In this document: positions 44,407-52,667 of the stretch, in pieces | Numbering within the stretch: position 1 is the first letter of the stretch | Layout of the letters: each line of letters opens with the position of its first letter | DNA from: an uncultured Lachnospiraceae bacterium | GTDB lineage: Bacteria > Bacillota > Clostridia > Lachnospirales > Lachnospiraceae | Length of the DNA stretch: 53,983 nucleotides | Assembly (NCBI GenBank): GCA_949840465.1 | Contig: CATKXE010000015.1 | Span: 1 to 53,983, forward strand | Direction: 5' to 3' | The notes under the pieces: model-generated | The model's input: the letters and a program-made list of their open reading frames with translations, nothing else | Told to the model about the DNA's origin: nothing | The model's database searches: none | Translations under genes and position numbers: made by a program

Positions 44407-44424
44407 AATCAAAAAAATTTGATT
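44407..44424. promoter_or_regulatory. Second palindromic operator candidate, upstream of the fabH -35 box
   Basis: AATCAAA and TTTGATT are separated by AAAA, a perfect inverted repeat 6 nt upstream of the -35 box. It has the same half-sites as 44334-44366. Confidence 0.6.
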
Positions 44425-44437
44425 TTTATATACTTTA

Positions 44438-44492
44438 TCGGACAAAGTCCGCCTGCCCCGCAGAAGCCTGGATTACAGGATGCCCTTGGGGG
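44438..44492. repeat. Intergenic palindromic repeat, copy D (degenerate)
   Basis: It opens with TCGGACAAAGTCCGCCTGCC, like copies B and C, but the hairpin part is diverged (GAAGCCTGGATTACAGGATG). It lies between the fab promoter and the hydE terminator. Confidence 0.65.
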
Positions 44493-44493
44493 C

Positions 44494-44525
44494 AAAAAAA
44501 GAGACGCACTACTCACATGCGTCTC
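44494..44525 (-). terminator. hydE terminator overlapping its stop codon
   Basis: Arms GAGACGCA and TGCGTCTC pair perfectly; on the minus strand seven T follow. The hydE stop (44509) lies in the loop, so hydE is insulated from the fab operon. Confidence 0.85.
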
Positions 44526-45579
44526 CCCGTTCATTTACCAGCCGGTATCCCACCGACTCCACCCGGCGTGCAAGACATCCCCTGCACTCTGCCGCTTCCT
44601 CGCCGGTACATATTTTATTGTCATACAGATCGTACTGCTTCCGGTTCTTTACCGGAGACAGATTGGGCATCACCACGTTTGCCCCGGCCAAAAGCCCTTT
44701 TTCACGGCCTTCCGGGTCGATCGTACCCAGAGCCGTAGTCGCAGGGAGCAGCGCCCTGGGCAAAAGGATGCGGATAACGGACAGCAGAAATAACGTCAAG
44801 TCCACGCTTCCTGCCTCTTCTTCGGCAAACCTCGTGTCATGATGGGGGATAAATGGCCCGATCCCCACCATCTGGGGCTGCAGTTCTGATAAAAACAGCA
44901 GATCCTCAGCCAGTTCCTCCTTCCCCTGCCCCGGTGAGCCTACCATGAACCCGGCTCCCACCTGATATCCCAAAGACTTCAGGTCATACAGGCACCGTTT
45001 TCGGTTGGAAAGGCTCATATTCTCTGGATGAAGCTTGCGGTAATGGGCTTCATCCGCCGTTTCATGCCGCAGCAGATAGCGATCCGCCCCTGCCTCCTTA
45101 AACAGCCGGAAACTATCATAGGATTTTTCCCCGATGGACAGCGTCAAGGCACAGTCCGGGTACGTCTCTTTGATCTTGCGTATGATCCTGGCCATCCGCT
45201 CGTCTGTATAAAACGGATCTTCCCCGCCCTGAAGCACGAATGTGCGGAAGCCCAGCCTGTATCCGTTTTCACAGCAGTCCAGAATCTCCTCCTGGCTCAT
45301 CCGGTATCTTCCGGCATTCTTATTTCCGCAGCGTATCCCGCAGTAATAACAATTATTTTTACAATAATTTGTAAACTCGATCAGCCCTCTTGTATACACC
45401 TTGTCGCCGTAATATACCTTCCGAAGCCGCACAGCCTCCTCCGTCAGGATTGTGCGGATCTCCGGATTTTCACTTTCCTTTAAAAGCTCCACAAATTCGA
45501 TCTTCGTCAGCGTATGGCCGTTTATCAATTTTTCTGCCGGATTAAATCCAAGGCTGTCTAAACCACTCTTTTTTGACAT
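44509..45579 (-). CDS. hydE: [FeFe]-hydrogenase maturase HydE (radical SAM)
   Basis: 356 residues. The radical SAM cluster motif is CKNNCYYCGIR (CX3CX2C), preceded by YTRGLIEFTNY and followed by FRTFVLQGGEDPFYTDERM, all typical for HydE. A further conserved C-terminal cysteine region (CTGEEAAECRGCL) may bind a second cluster. HydE helps build the di-iron site of [FeFe]-hydrogenase with HydF and HydG. Neither those nor a hydrogenase is in the window. GGGAGGGG precedes the ATG at 45579; the frame to 45663 reads into a methyltransferase remnant. BioB-like annotations are possible but the motif spacing favours HydE. Confidence 0.88.
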   Translation of the reverse strand: MSKKSGLDSLGFNPAEKLINGHTLTKIEFVELLKESENPEIRTILTEEAVRLRKVYYGDKVYTRGLIEFTNYCKNNCYYCGIRCGNKNAGRYRMSQEEILDCCENGYRLGFRTFVLQGGEDPFYTDERMARIIRKIKETYPDCALTLSIGEKSYDSFRLFKEAGADRYLLRHETADEAHYRKLHPENMSLSNRKRCLYDLKSLGYQVGAGFMVGSPGQGKEELAEDLLFLSELQPQMVGIGPFIPHHDTRFAEEEAGSVDLTLFLLSVIRILLPRALLPATTALGTIDPEGREKGLLAGANVVMPNLSPVKNRKQYDLYDNKICTGEEAAECRGCLARRVESVGYRLVNERGDACE

Positions 45580-45607
45580 AAGAAACGCCCCTCCCTGCGC
45601 GCTCTTT

Positions 45608-45841
45608 TCAAATAATCTTTTCCCAAATCCTTTGCCGGAAACCAAATTTTGTACCGATCGCACAACTCATTGGAACCACAACCACACCTGTGCCGCCTAT
45701 GGTAAGCACATCCAGTAAAGGTTCAACAAATTCCAGCTCGGCAACATCCTTTTGTGAATATGGAGGATTCATCAAACCGATATGAATATTCTCAGCCTTT
45801 AGCTCGTCTGCAATGTCTTTATCAAAGCCATGATCCGCCCC
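45608..45841 (-). pseudogene. Fragment of an N6-adenine DNA methyltransferase
   Basis: About 77 codons read in frame directly after the stop codon of the metallophosphoesterase (45842). They encode IGLMNPPYSQKDVAELEFVE, where NPPY is the catalytic motif IV of N6-adenine methylases, then LTIGGTGVVVVPMSCAIGTK and a stop at 45608. The sequence matches the middle of type I or type IIG-like methylases; the N-terminal SAM-binding part and everything downstream are gone. It has no start of its own. It is a relic of a restriction-modification gene. Confidence 0.75.
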
Positions 45842-46462
45842 TCAGAAAATATGCTCCTTGGGATTCTCATCCTCAAATTCAAATATACACCGCTCGAACG
45901 CGTTGATCACATGGGTATCCTCGTACTTGTCATACCGCTTATGCTGTCGGCCATAAGACATGTGCACATGCCCATGGAGAAAATATTTTGGCCGGTATTT
46001 TTCGATCAGTTTCCGAAACACAGAAAATCCCTGATGCGGCAAGTCCCTCCCGTCATTGAGCTGGTATGCGGGCGCATGGGTGACCAGGATGTCAAACCCG
46101 CGTTTCCTAAACAACTGAAACTTAAGTTTTGCCACCCTTCTTTTCATTTCCCGCTCTGTATACTGATGCTGTCCCGGGCAATAGCGCATAGAGCCCCCAA
46201 GCCCCAGGATCCGGATCCCCTCATGGACATAAATCTTGTCTTCAATGCAGACGCACCCCTCCGGCGGGATCCTTTCATATTTCCCGTCATGGTTCCCGTG
46301 TACATAGAGCACCGGCACGGAGGAGAGCGTTACCAAAAACGAAAGGTAATGGGGATCCAGATCCCCGCAGGAGATGATGAGGTCAATCCCATCCAGCTTG
46401 CTTTTTTCATAAAAATCCCACAGATACTTAGATTCTTCATCCGCGATCGCCAGTATCTTCAT
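45842..46462 (-). CDS. Small calcineurin-like metallophosphoesterase
   Basis: 206 residues. Metal motifs SCGDLDPHYL, VHGNHDGKY, VTHAPAYQL and LHGHVHMSYG are present; the usual first DXH motif reads AIADEESKYL, so the first metal ligand is DXE rather than DXH. That fits a subset of YfcE/YmdB-like proteins, but activity is not proven. The ATG at 46462 follows AAGGAAGG and lies 8 nt after the BMP-like gene, so the two are co-transcribed. It is not closely similar to the phosphoesterase domain of the NACHT protein beyond shared motifs. An adenine methyltransferase remnant follows its stop codon directly. Confidence 0.88.
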   Translation of the reverse strand: MKILAIADEESKYLWDFYEKSKLDGIDLIISCGDLDPHYLSFLVTLSSVPVLYVHGNHDGKYERIPPEGCVCIEDKIYVHEGIRILGLGGSMRYCPGQHQYTEREMKRRVAKLKFQLFRKRGFDILVTHAPAYQLNDGRDLPHQGFSVFRKLIEKYRPKYFLHGHVHMSYGRQHKRYDKYEDTHVINAFERCIFEFEDENPKEHIF

Positions 46463-46469
46463 AGAACTG

Positions 46470-48380
46470 TTAACCTTCCTTTTTCTGTACTCCCTGCTGT
46501 TCAATGACAGGTTTTGCTTTATCTTTCAGTTCTTCCTTCTTCGGGATCGAGCCAATCACATTCTCCGCCAGCCAATCCATGGTCATAATCTCCTCCGGGG
46601 CCAGGCTCCGGTTCGGGTCGCCTTGTACCATGCCGTCCTGAGAATATAAAATACCGGAAAACGGATTAAACTGATCGGAACTGATGGTGGCTTTCAAAAG
46701 CTCTACCAGACGTTTCGTGCCAATGGGCAGATACTGGGAGCAGACCACATCCACCACGCCTGCGGACATCCCCCACCAGTAATTGATGGCCTTTGTGGTA
46801 GCCGGGTTGTCGTCATATTTCCATGTTCCGTCCATGATCGTCCGAATCAGCCTTTCATAAAACTTGCCCCAATGCCACAGGGGCATGGCAAGATTCCGCA
46901 AGTATCCCCCGTCCATGTGATAAAGCCCGAAAAAGCGGGAAGCATCCTCCGGGATCACCATATCCCTTCCCGAAATACAGGAGGAACTTGTTTTTCTGAT
47001 CTTCTCATCTATATCCACGTCCTTCAAGGTGGACCACTCCAAATAGACCTCTGTACGCGGATTGATCATCTTTGCCCCCAGAGCAAACGCATTGATATTC
47101 GCAATGGAACCATAAATCGGATAATCGGCGATATATGTCAGGCGGTTATTCTCTGCCATAGCCCCTGCAATGGCGCCCATCAGGAATTTTGCTTCGTGCA
47201 TCCTGGAATAGTATGTACGAATATACCTGTGGGATGTGTTCAGGGAACAGTTGAGGATCCGTATCTCCGGATTCGCGATCGCCGCCTTCACACTGGCCTG
47301 CACGAAAGAGGGGGTGGTCGTAAAGATCAGGTTGCACCCTGACTCAATGGCCTGATTGATCAAATCCCCCACATTCTCCTGCGTGGCATTCTCGAAGCTT
47401 ACCGTATTAACCTCATCCGAAAATGCCTGTTCCAGATGCAGCCTTCCCAGTTCATGGGCATAAGTCCAGGCGGAAGTACCCGGTGTTTTTTCATAGATGA
47501 AAGCAATTTTAAGCTTCGGCGTACTCAGCGGAAGCAGAATGCTCAGCAGCGGCTTCTTCTCCTCGTTGGGCTTCATCTTAAGATCCACTTCCTGCCCTTC
47601 CTGAAGCAGTTCAAACTCCTCCCAGCTTTTTGTAATCAGTTCCTTCAATTCACTGGTCGTCCTGGCATCAATCTCCTCATATCCATACAACTTGATAAAT
47701 GCAAGAAATGCGTCCCCTTCCGTGATTTTGAGCTTCGCACCTCCCCTGGCTTTGTATTCCCCGGAAAATCTGGAATAAATGGAACTAAACTTCAGAAGCT
47801 CATCCTTGGACCACACTTCATCCGGCTCTTTTCCCACTGCCTCCTGTAATTTTACAAAGCTTCCTTTCTGGGAAAACCAGATATAATTAATCGGCGCCAG
47901 CCGATAGAAATCTAAAAATTCATAATAGAGCTTGTTCTCTTTCTCTTCCGTCCTCTTTGGCTGGATCCGGGTCACATTGCCGGGAATCGATACCACGCCG
48001 AAATACTTCATGACGCTGACCCGCTTATTCCCTTCCTCCACATAGAATTTGTTCATATACTCATAAGCCTTGATTGGCTCCCGGATGCCTTCCTCCACAT
48101 GGCTGGTGCTAAGAGACGCCCATTTGGAGGCAAACTCCGTCGTTTCCCGCAGGATCGGCATGAAATTTCCCGCAAAGGAACTGCTTCTGCCCACCGTTTT
48201 TGTTCCCACGATCTGTTCTGTCGGAATCTGCACCAGCCCCAGCGGCACCTCGGAATAAGAGCCTTTCTCCGGCATGATATCGTCCAATACCTGCAGCGTG
48301 GGCTTTACCCCGCGGAGCATCCGCATCTGATAATCCTTTTTTCCCAGTTTAAACGCCTTGCTATAATCTTCAATCCCCAT
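46470..48380 (-). CDS. BMP-family ligand-binding protein with ParB-like N-terminal region, no signal peptide
   Basis: 636 residues. Residues about 45-128 resemble a ParB/Srx-type domain (VPLGLVQIPTEQIVGTKTVG, and YVEEGNKRVSVMKYFG in place of the ParB GNHR block). Residues about 295-560 match the Bmp/PnrA lipoprotein fold (KIAFIYEKTPGTSAWTYAHE, then NLIFTTTPSFVQASVKAAIA and the YIADYPIYGSIANINAFALG block). Bmp proteins normally bind nucleosides outside the cell as ABC transporter components, yet this one has no signal peptide or lipobox. A cytoplasmic nucleoside sensor is a reasonable guess. GGAGG precedes the ATG at 48380. Followed by a metallophosphoesterase 8 nt away; no permease genes are near. 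Confidence 0.85.
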   Translation of the reverse strand: MGIEDYSKAFKLGKKDYQMRMLRGVKPTLQVLDDIMPEKGSYSEVPLGLVQIPTEQIVGTKTVGRSSSFAGNFMPILRETTEFASKWASLSTSHVEEGIREPIKAYEYMNKFYVEEGNKRVSVMKYFGVVSIPGNVTRIQPKRTEEKENKLYYEFLDFYRLAPINYIWFSQKGSFVKLQEAVGKEPDEVWSKDELLKFSSIYSRFSGEYKARGGAKLKITEGDAFLAFIKLYGYEEIDARTTSELKELITKSWEEFELLQEGQEVDLKMKPNEEKKPLLSILLPLSTPKLKIAFIYEKTPGTSAWTYAHELGRLHLEQAFSDEVNTVSFENATQENVGDLINQAIESGCNLIFTTTPSFVQASVKAAIANPEIRILNCSLNTSHRYIRTYYSRMHEAKFLMGAIAGAMAENNRLTYIADYPIYGSIANINAFALGAKMINPRTEVYLEWSTLKDVDIDEKIRKTSSSCISGRDMVIPEDASRFFGLYHMDGGYLRNLAMPLWHWGKFYERLIRTIMDGTWKYDDNPATTKAINYWWGMSAGVVDVVCSQYLPIGTKRLVELLKATISSDQFNPFSGILYSQDGMVQGDPNRSLAPEEIMTMDWLAENVIGSIPKKEELKDKAKPVIEQQGVQKKEG

Positions 48381-48512
48381 AATGCCCTCCGGTCATTTCC
48401 TGAATCCATCCTGCCTACATAGTTTCACATATCAGAAGCCGTACCAGACCATTCTGTTTCCCTGGCCATATACAATTCCTGATATGATTTCACGCTTATT
48501 TTTCGGACATTT

Positions 48513-49607
48513 CTATGCCCCGGAAACCATCTGCTTTTTTCGGCGTCTCTTTTTCACCAATAAGACTGCCCCGGCAGCGATCAGAAGCAAGGCTCCTGCG
48601 CCCTCTATCCTGTGCAGCATCCGCTTTCTCTGCTCCTTAAGCCGCTTCTGCTCTGCTTCTTCTGCCTTTTTTGCGGCTGCTTCTTCCAGCTCCCTCCTGG
48701 CCTCTTCATCAGCCTCATCGCTTTGAAACGCATCCAGATTAAGCTCATGTTCGATCAGCACCCGGATCATATCCTGTCCGTCCTGATCCGGGTGCAGCCC
48801 GTCAGACTGTGTATTCTCCTCGATCCCGGAGTCATACAGATCGACAACCTGATATCCGTACTCTTTGGCATACTTCCAAATGATCTCATTCATACCGGAA
48901 ATCACGCCCTCCACGACCGCATTCAATGTCCCCGGAAGTTCCCGGTGTTCCATCGGATTGTAGATCGTGGTCACCGCCATCTGTGCGTCCCTGTCCCGGC
49001 ATGCAGCAATATTTTCCATGGTGAGAATCCATTTTTCCTCAAACGAAGCATAATCCCAGCCGCCGATTTCCGCGGCCACACTCATCAGCAAGAGCGGATT
49101 TTCCGTGATTCCATCCTGCAAAGCCGCCAGCGCTTCATCTGCCGTGGCAAAACGGGTCTCGTTGCCCAATATCTCCCGCGAAACCTTTTTAAATTCATTC
49201 ATCAGGTCATTGGCCCCTATCGTCAGCGTGATCACATCCGCCTGCGCGATCTGTTCCTGAACCGATGGTTCCGCAAGCATGTTAGCATTCAATTTCTTTG
49301 TTGTCAATCCATTTTTTGTAAACCGTCCCAGATGCACCCTCTTGCCGCTGATCTTCTGCAGGTCTCCGGCAAGCAGTATCGGATATCCTACGATCTCCGG
49401 CTCCTGCTTCCCATAATACCCATTGGGGATACTGTCCCCCAGGGCGACATAACAGATATATTCCTCTGTCCCCCCATCTGCCGCACATACGGACAGGTCT
49501 GAATGAATGCCTGCAAGGAGCAGGGCAATACATATCAGTGCCGCCCTCAAAAACAGCCTTTCCTTATGCCCCACTGTTTTTCCACTTCTTTCCGTCCAAC
49601 ACCGCAT
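48513..49607 (-). CDS. Membrane-anchored SGNH/GDSL hydrolase
   Basis: About 364 residues. A signal peptide (LFLRAALICIALLLAGIHSD) leads to the SGNH domain: VALGDSIPNGYYG (Ser), LTIGANDLMNEF (Asn) and DGLHPDQDGQD (Asp-His). A charged helix (EEARRELEEAAAKKAEEAEQ) and a C-terminal membrane helix (ALLLIAAGAVLLV) with a KKRRRKKQ tail anchor it, with the catalytic part outside. It probably deacylates lipids or cell-surface polymers. The ATG at 49607 follows GGAG and overlaps the NUDIX gene by 44 nt; ATG 49631 or GTG 49574 are alternatives. Confidence 0.85.
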   Translation of the reverse strand: MRCWTERSGKTVGHKERLFLRAALICIALLLAGIHSDLSVCAADGGTEEYICYVALGDSIPNGYYGKQEPEIVGYPILLAGDLQKISGKRVHLGRFTKNGLTTKKLNANMLAEPSVQEQIAQADVITLTIGANDLMNEFKKVSREILGNETRFATADEALAALQDGITENPLLLMSVAAEIGGWDYASFEEKWILTMENIAACRDRDAQMAVTTIYNPMEHRELPGTLNAVVEGVISGMNEIIWKYAKEYGYQVVDLYDSGIEENTQSDGLHPDQDGQDMIRVLIEHELNLDAFQSDEADEEARRELEEAAAKKAEEAEQKRLKEQRKRMLHRIEGAGALLLIAAGAVLLVKKRRRKKQMVSGA

Positions 49608-50049
49608 GCTGCAATGCTCCATTCTCATCATACACTAATTTTAAAGAAAAGAAAGGGCTGCCTTCTTCCAAAAGCCGGAAAAATATCTTATCCCCTTCCC
49701 AGATATCCAGTTCCCAAATCTTTTCTTTGTCAATCCATGCCAGTTCCCCTTCATCGCAGGGAATCTCCTGCCCTTCAAAGCCGTCCGCCGTATAGAGGGA
49801 CATATACTCTGTCAGATCCCTTCCATATACAAATGTCACGATCCCCCGAAAACTCCAGGACGTCAGCGTATATCCCGTCTCTTCCTTCACTTCCCTAAGC
49901 AGGCACTCTTCCGGGCTTTCCCCCTCTTCAAAATGACCGCCCACGCCAATCCATTTCCCCTTGTTCACATCCCGCTGCTTTACGGTCCTGTGGAGCATCA
50001 GATACTGGCCGTCCTTTTCTATATAACACAATGTACTTAACCTGACCAT
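49564..50049 (-). CDS. NUDIX hydrolase (MutT-like)
   Basis: 161 residues. The full Nudix box reads GGHFEEGESPEECLLREVKE and continues ETGY, with the REVKEE catalytic core. Substrates of such enzymes are nucleoside diphosphates linked to another group, for example 8-oxo-dGTP. AGAGG precedes the ATG at 50049. Its 3' end overlaps the start of the GDSL hydrolase gene, so translation may be coupled. Confidence 0.92.
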   Translation of the reverse strand: MVRLSTLCYIEKDGQYLMLHRTVKQRDVNKGKWIGVGGHFEEGESPEECLLREVKEETGYTLTSWSFRGIVTFVYGRDLTEYMSLYTADGFEGQEIPCDEGELAWIDKEKIWELDIWEGDKIFFRLLEEGSPFFSLKLVYDENGALQHAVLDGKKWKNSGA

Positions 50050-50133
50050 ACTAAAAGCCTCTCTTCTTTAAATCGTACAAAACCCTCCTGCGCCTATTTC
50101 CAAAGTATGCAGGACAATTCCTGAACTCCATAA

Positions 50134-52401
50134 TTATTTTACGACAATCTCCAACACATCTTCCACTTTTTTCACTGGTATAATCTCCAGTTTTTCCCGC
50201 ACTTCTTCCGCCACATCATCCAGATCGTTTACGTTCTCCGAAGGGATAAATACTTTGGAGATCCCGGCTCTCTGCGCGGCCATCAATTTTTCCGGCAGTC
50301 CGCCAATGGGCATCACGACGCCCCGAAGGGACACCTCTCCGGTCATGGCATATTCCGGGCTGACAGGCTTTCCTGTCACTAAGGACGCCAGAGATGTGGT
50401 CAATGTGATTCCCGCAGACGGGCCGTCCTTGGGAACTGCCCCGGAAGGAACATGGATATGCAGGTCATGATCCTGAAAAACCGCAGACTCTTCGGGATAC
50501 ATGGATTTTACAAGGCTTACGGCAATCTGGGCAGACTCCTTCATCACATCCCCCAACTGGCCTGTCACCCTCACTTTGCCCTCCCCTCTTGTCAGCAGAG
50601 TTTCCACAAATAAAATCTCTCCGCCGGCTGCTGTCCACGCAAGCCCTGTCACAATGCCCGGCTTCTTTTCTTCCAGGATAGACTCATGCCGCAAAGGCTT
50701 CCGGTCCAGAAACTCGGCCAGCCTTTTGGGGCTTACCGTAATACTCTTCTGCTCACCCTTCACCAGTTTTACCGCCGCATATCTGCACAGGACGTCCAGC
50801 TGCTTTTTGAGCCCCCTGACGCCGGACTCTCTTGTATAATTTTGTATCACAGCCTCAATCGCCTGATCTGTCACCTTCAGGTTCTGAGCCTTGATCCCCA
50901 TCCCCTTCATCGCCTTGGGAAGCAGATGCTTTCTGGCGATCTGAAATTTTTCAATAGCCGTATATCCCGGAAACTGAATCACCTCCATCCGGTTCAGCAG
51001 CGGCTCCGGTATGGTATCCGTGGTATTCGCCGTGCACACAAACAACACGTCCGACAGATCATAGGGTACATTCATATAATGATCCGTAAAATTATTGTTC
51101 TGCTCTGGATCCAGCACCTCCAGCAATGCGCTTGCCGGATCCCCGCTGTAGTCCTTCGACAATTTATCCACTTCGTCCAATACCATGACCGGGTTCGATG
51201 TGCCGCAGCGCTTCATTCCTTCCATAATCCTGCCTGGCATAGCTCCTACATAAGTCCTCCTGTGCCCGCGGATCTCCGCTTCATCCCGCACGCCGCCGAG
51301 GCTGACCCGGACGTATTTGCGATCCAGCGCCTGTGCAATGCTCTGGCCGATACTCGTCTTTCCGGTTCCCGGCGCTCCCACAAACAGAAGAATAGAGCCG
51401 GACTGCTTCTGGTTCAGTGCCATGACTGCCATCTGCTGTACAATCCTCTGCTTCACTTTCTTCAATCCATAGTGCTCCCTGTCGAGAATCTCCTCCGCCT
51501 TCTCCAGATCCACGTCGGCCACATGCTCTTTTTTCCAGGACAGGCTGGTCACAAAATCCAGATAATCATACAAAAGCCCATACTCATGGCTGTCCTTCCC
51601 TTCCTGCTTCATCCGGTTCAGGACCTTATCAGCCTCTTTACGTGCATCTTCATTCATCCCTGAATCCGCAAGCTTCTGCTCAAATTTCCGGATATCCGAC
51701 ACATTCTCCGGGTGCATCTCGTCCAGCTGCCTCTGCAGGAAATCAATCTGCTTCTTGATGGCGTCTTCCCTGTAAACCTTCTCATGCTTTTCCTGCTGTG
51801 CATTCTCTGCCTCTTCACTGACTTTCGCCATCTCCATAAATTCGTAGACAGCCCTCTCAATCCGCTCCGTGCGCTCTGAAACCGTATCAGAGGCAAGAAT
51901 GGCATACCGCTCCTCGTCTGTCAGGTTCAGATATCCTGAAAGGGCAGACACCACCTCATTCATGGATTTCCAGTGCATTACATAACTACGCGCCCAGATC
52001 CCCCACTGGAATCCCTGAATAAAGCGAAGCAGTGCGGAACGCATGTTGTCAAAACGCTCTTGCTGTTCCTCTTCCCTGAGATCCTGCTCCACTTTTTTGT
52101 CACAGACCTGCGCCAGGATTGCTTCCTCTGTCACCTGCAAATCTGTCACTTCCACCCGCTCCCCGGTACGGACGCTGACATTTCCCTCCCGGTCCACCGT
52201 CTCAAGCGTCCCGGTCACCCCGATCGGATAAAAATCAGACATGGACATATCCTTCCGTCCCTTATCTTCTTTCAGCATCAGGAACAGAAGCCGGTCTCCT
52301 TTTTTCGCGTCCTGCGCTCCTAAGTCCCCCAGCACTTCATTTTTGAAATAGTAGGTCACATCCGGCAGGATGATCATATCATATATCGGTATTGTTATCA
52401 T
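50134..52401 (-). CDS. lon: ATP-dependent Lon protease
   Basis: 755 residues. The substrate-binding N-terminal domain (from ITIPIYDMIILPD) leads to a helical region, the AAA+ module with Walker A GAPGTGKTS (342-350) and Walker B VMVLDEVDKL (406-413), and the C-terminal protease with the Ser-Lys dyad: S662 in PKDGPSAGIT and K705 in GLPEKLMAA. Lon degrades misfolded and regulatory proteins. AAAGGAGAG precedes the ATG at 52401. The upstream region has a sigma-A promoter and a CIRCE-like operator, consistent with heat-shock control by HrcA. Confidence 0.97.
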   Translation of the reverse strand: MITIPIYDMIILPDVTYYFKNEVLGDLGAQDAKKGDRLLFLMLKEDKGRKDMSMSDFYPIGVTGTLETVDREGNVSVRTGERVEVTDLQVTEEAILAQVCDKKVEQDLREEEQQERFDNMRSALLRFIQGFQWGIWARSYVMHWKSMNEVVSALSGYLNLTDEERYAILASDTVSERTERIERAVYEFMEMAKVSEEAENAQQEKHEKVYREDAIKKQIDFLQRQLDEMHPENVSDIRKFEQKLADSGMNEDARKEADKVLNRMKQEGKDSHEYGLLYDYLDFVTSLSWKKEHVADVDLEKAEEILDREHYGLKKVKQRIVQQMAVMALNQKQSGSILLFVGAPGTGKTSIGQSIAQALDRKYVRVSLGGVRDEAEIRGHRRTYVGAMPGRIMEGMKRCGTSNPVMVLDEVDKLSKDYSGDPASALLEVLDPEQNNNFTDHYMNVPYDLSDVLFVCTANTTDTIPEPLLNRMEVIQFPGYTAIEKFQIARKHLLPKAMKGMGIKAQNLKVTDQAIEAVIQNYTRESGVRGLKKQLDVLCRYAAVKLVKGEQKSITVSPKRLAEFLDRKPLRHESILEEKKPGIVTGLAWTAAGGEILFVETLLTRGEGKVRVTGQLGDVMKESAQIAVSLVKSMYPEESAVFQDHDLHIHVPSGAVPKDGPSAGITLTTSLASLVTGKPVSPEYAMTGEVSLRGVVMPIGGLPEKLMAAQRAGISKVFIPSENVNDLDDVAEEVREKLEIIPVKKVEDVLEIVVK

Positions 52402-52418
52402 CTATATCTCTCCTTTTA

Positions 52419-52445
52419 TCAGCACTCTTTATGTTTGAGTGCCAG
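52419..52445. promoter_or_regulatory. CIRCE-like HrcA operator upstream of lon
   Basis: AGCACTC and GAGTGC are separated by exactly nine bases, matching the CIRCE layout TTAGCACTC-N9-GAGTGCTAA in its inner positions; the outer TT and TAA are changed. It lies between the predicted lon transcription start and the ribosome site, the usual repressor position. Confidence 0.7.
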
Positions 52446-52454
52446 TTCTCTGTA

Positions 52455-52483
52455 ACCATACCATATTTCATATCATTTGTAAA
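52455..52483 (-). promoter_or_regulatory. Sigma-A promoter of lon
   Basis: On the minus strand, TTTACA, a 17-bp spacer and TATGGT, about 55 nt before the lon ATG and just upstream of the CIRCE-like site. Confidence 0.65.
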
Positions 52484-52577
52484 GCGCGGAACCGTAATTC
52501 ATCATATCCGCTTTTTTCCTGCATTTTCCTTCCTTAATTCTGAACAGTACAGCGAGAAAACGTTTTGCGTTGATATT

Positions 52578-52609
52578 CAAAATACCCTGCACAAATATGT
52601 ACAGGGTAT
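52578..52609 (-). terminator. Terminator of the FliD-like gene
   Basis: Arms ATACCCTG and CAGGGTAT (8 bp) followed by TTTT on the minus strand, about 60 nt past the stop at 52668. Confidence 0.65.
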
Positions 52610-52667
52610 CTCCATCCTACTATTATTTTGATATCTGGATACACAGACAGCAAAAACGCTGCATGCC

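Noticed and set aside
45842..46462. The small metallophosphoesterase as part of the NACHT defence system
   Set aside because: It is 13 kb away, co-transcribed with a BMP-type gene, and shares only generic metal motifs with the NACHT effector.
48612..49502. 296-codon plus-strand open frame opposite the GDSL hydrolase
   Set aside because: Shadow frame with Cys/His-rich nonsense composition and no ribosome site.
50686..51663. 325-codon plus-strand open frame opposite lon
   Set aside because: Shadow of the lon coding strand; no start signal and no domain.
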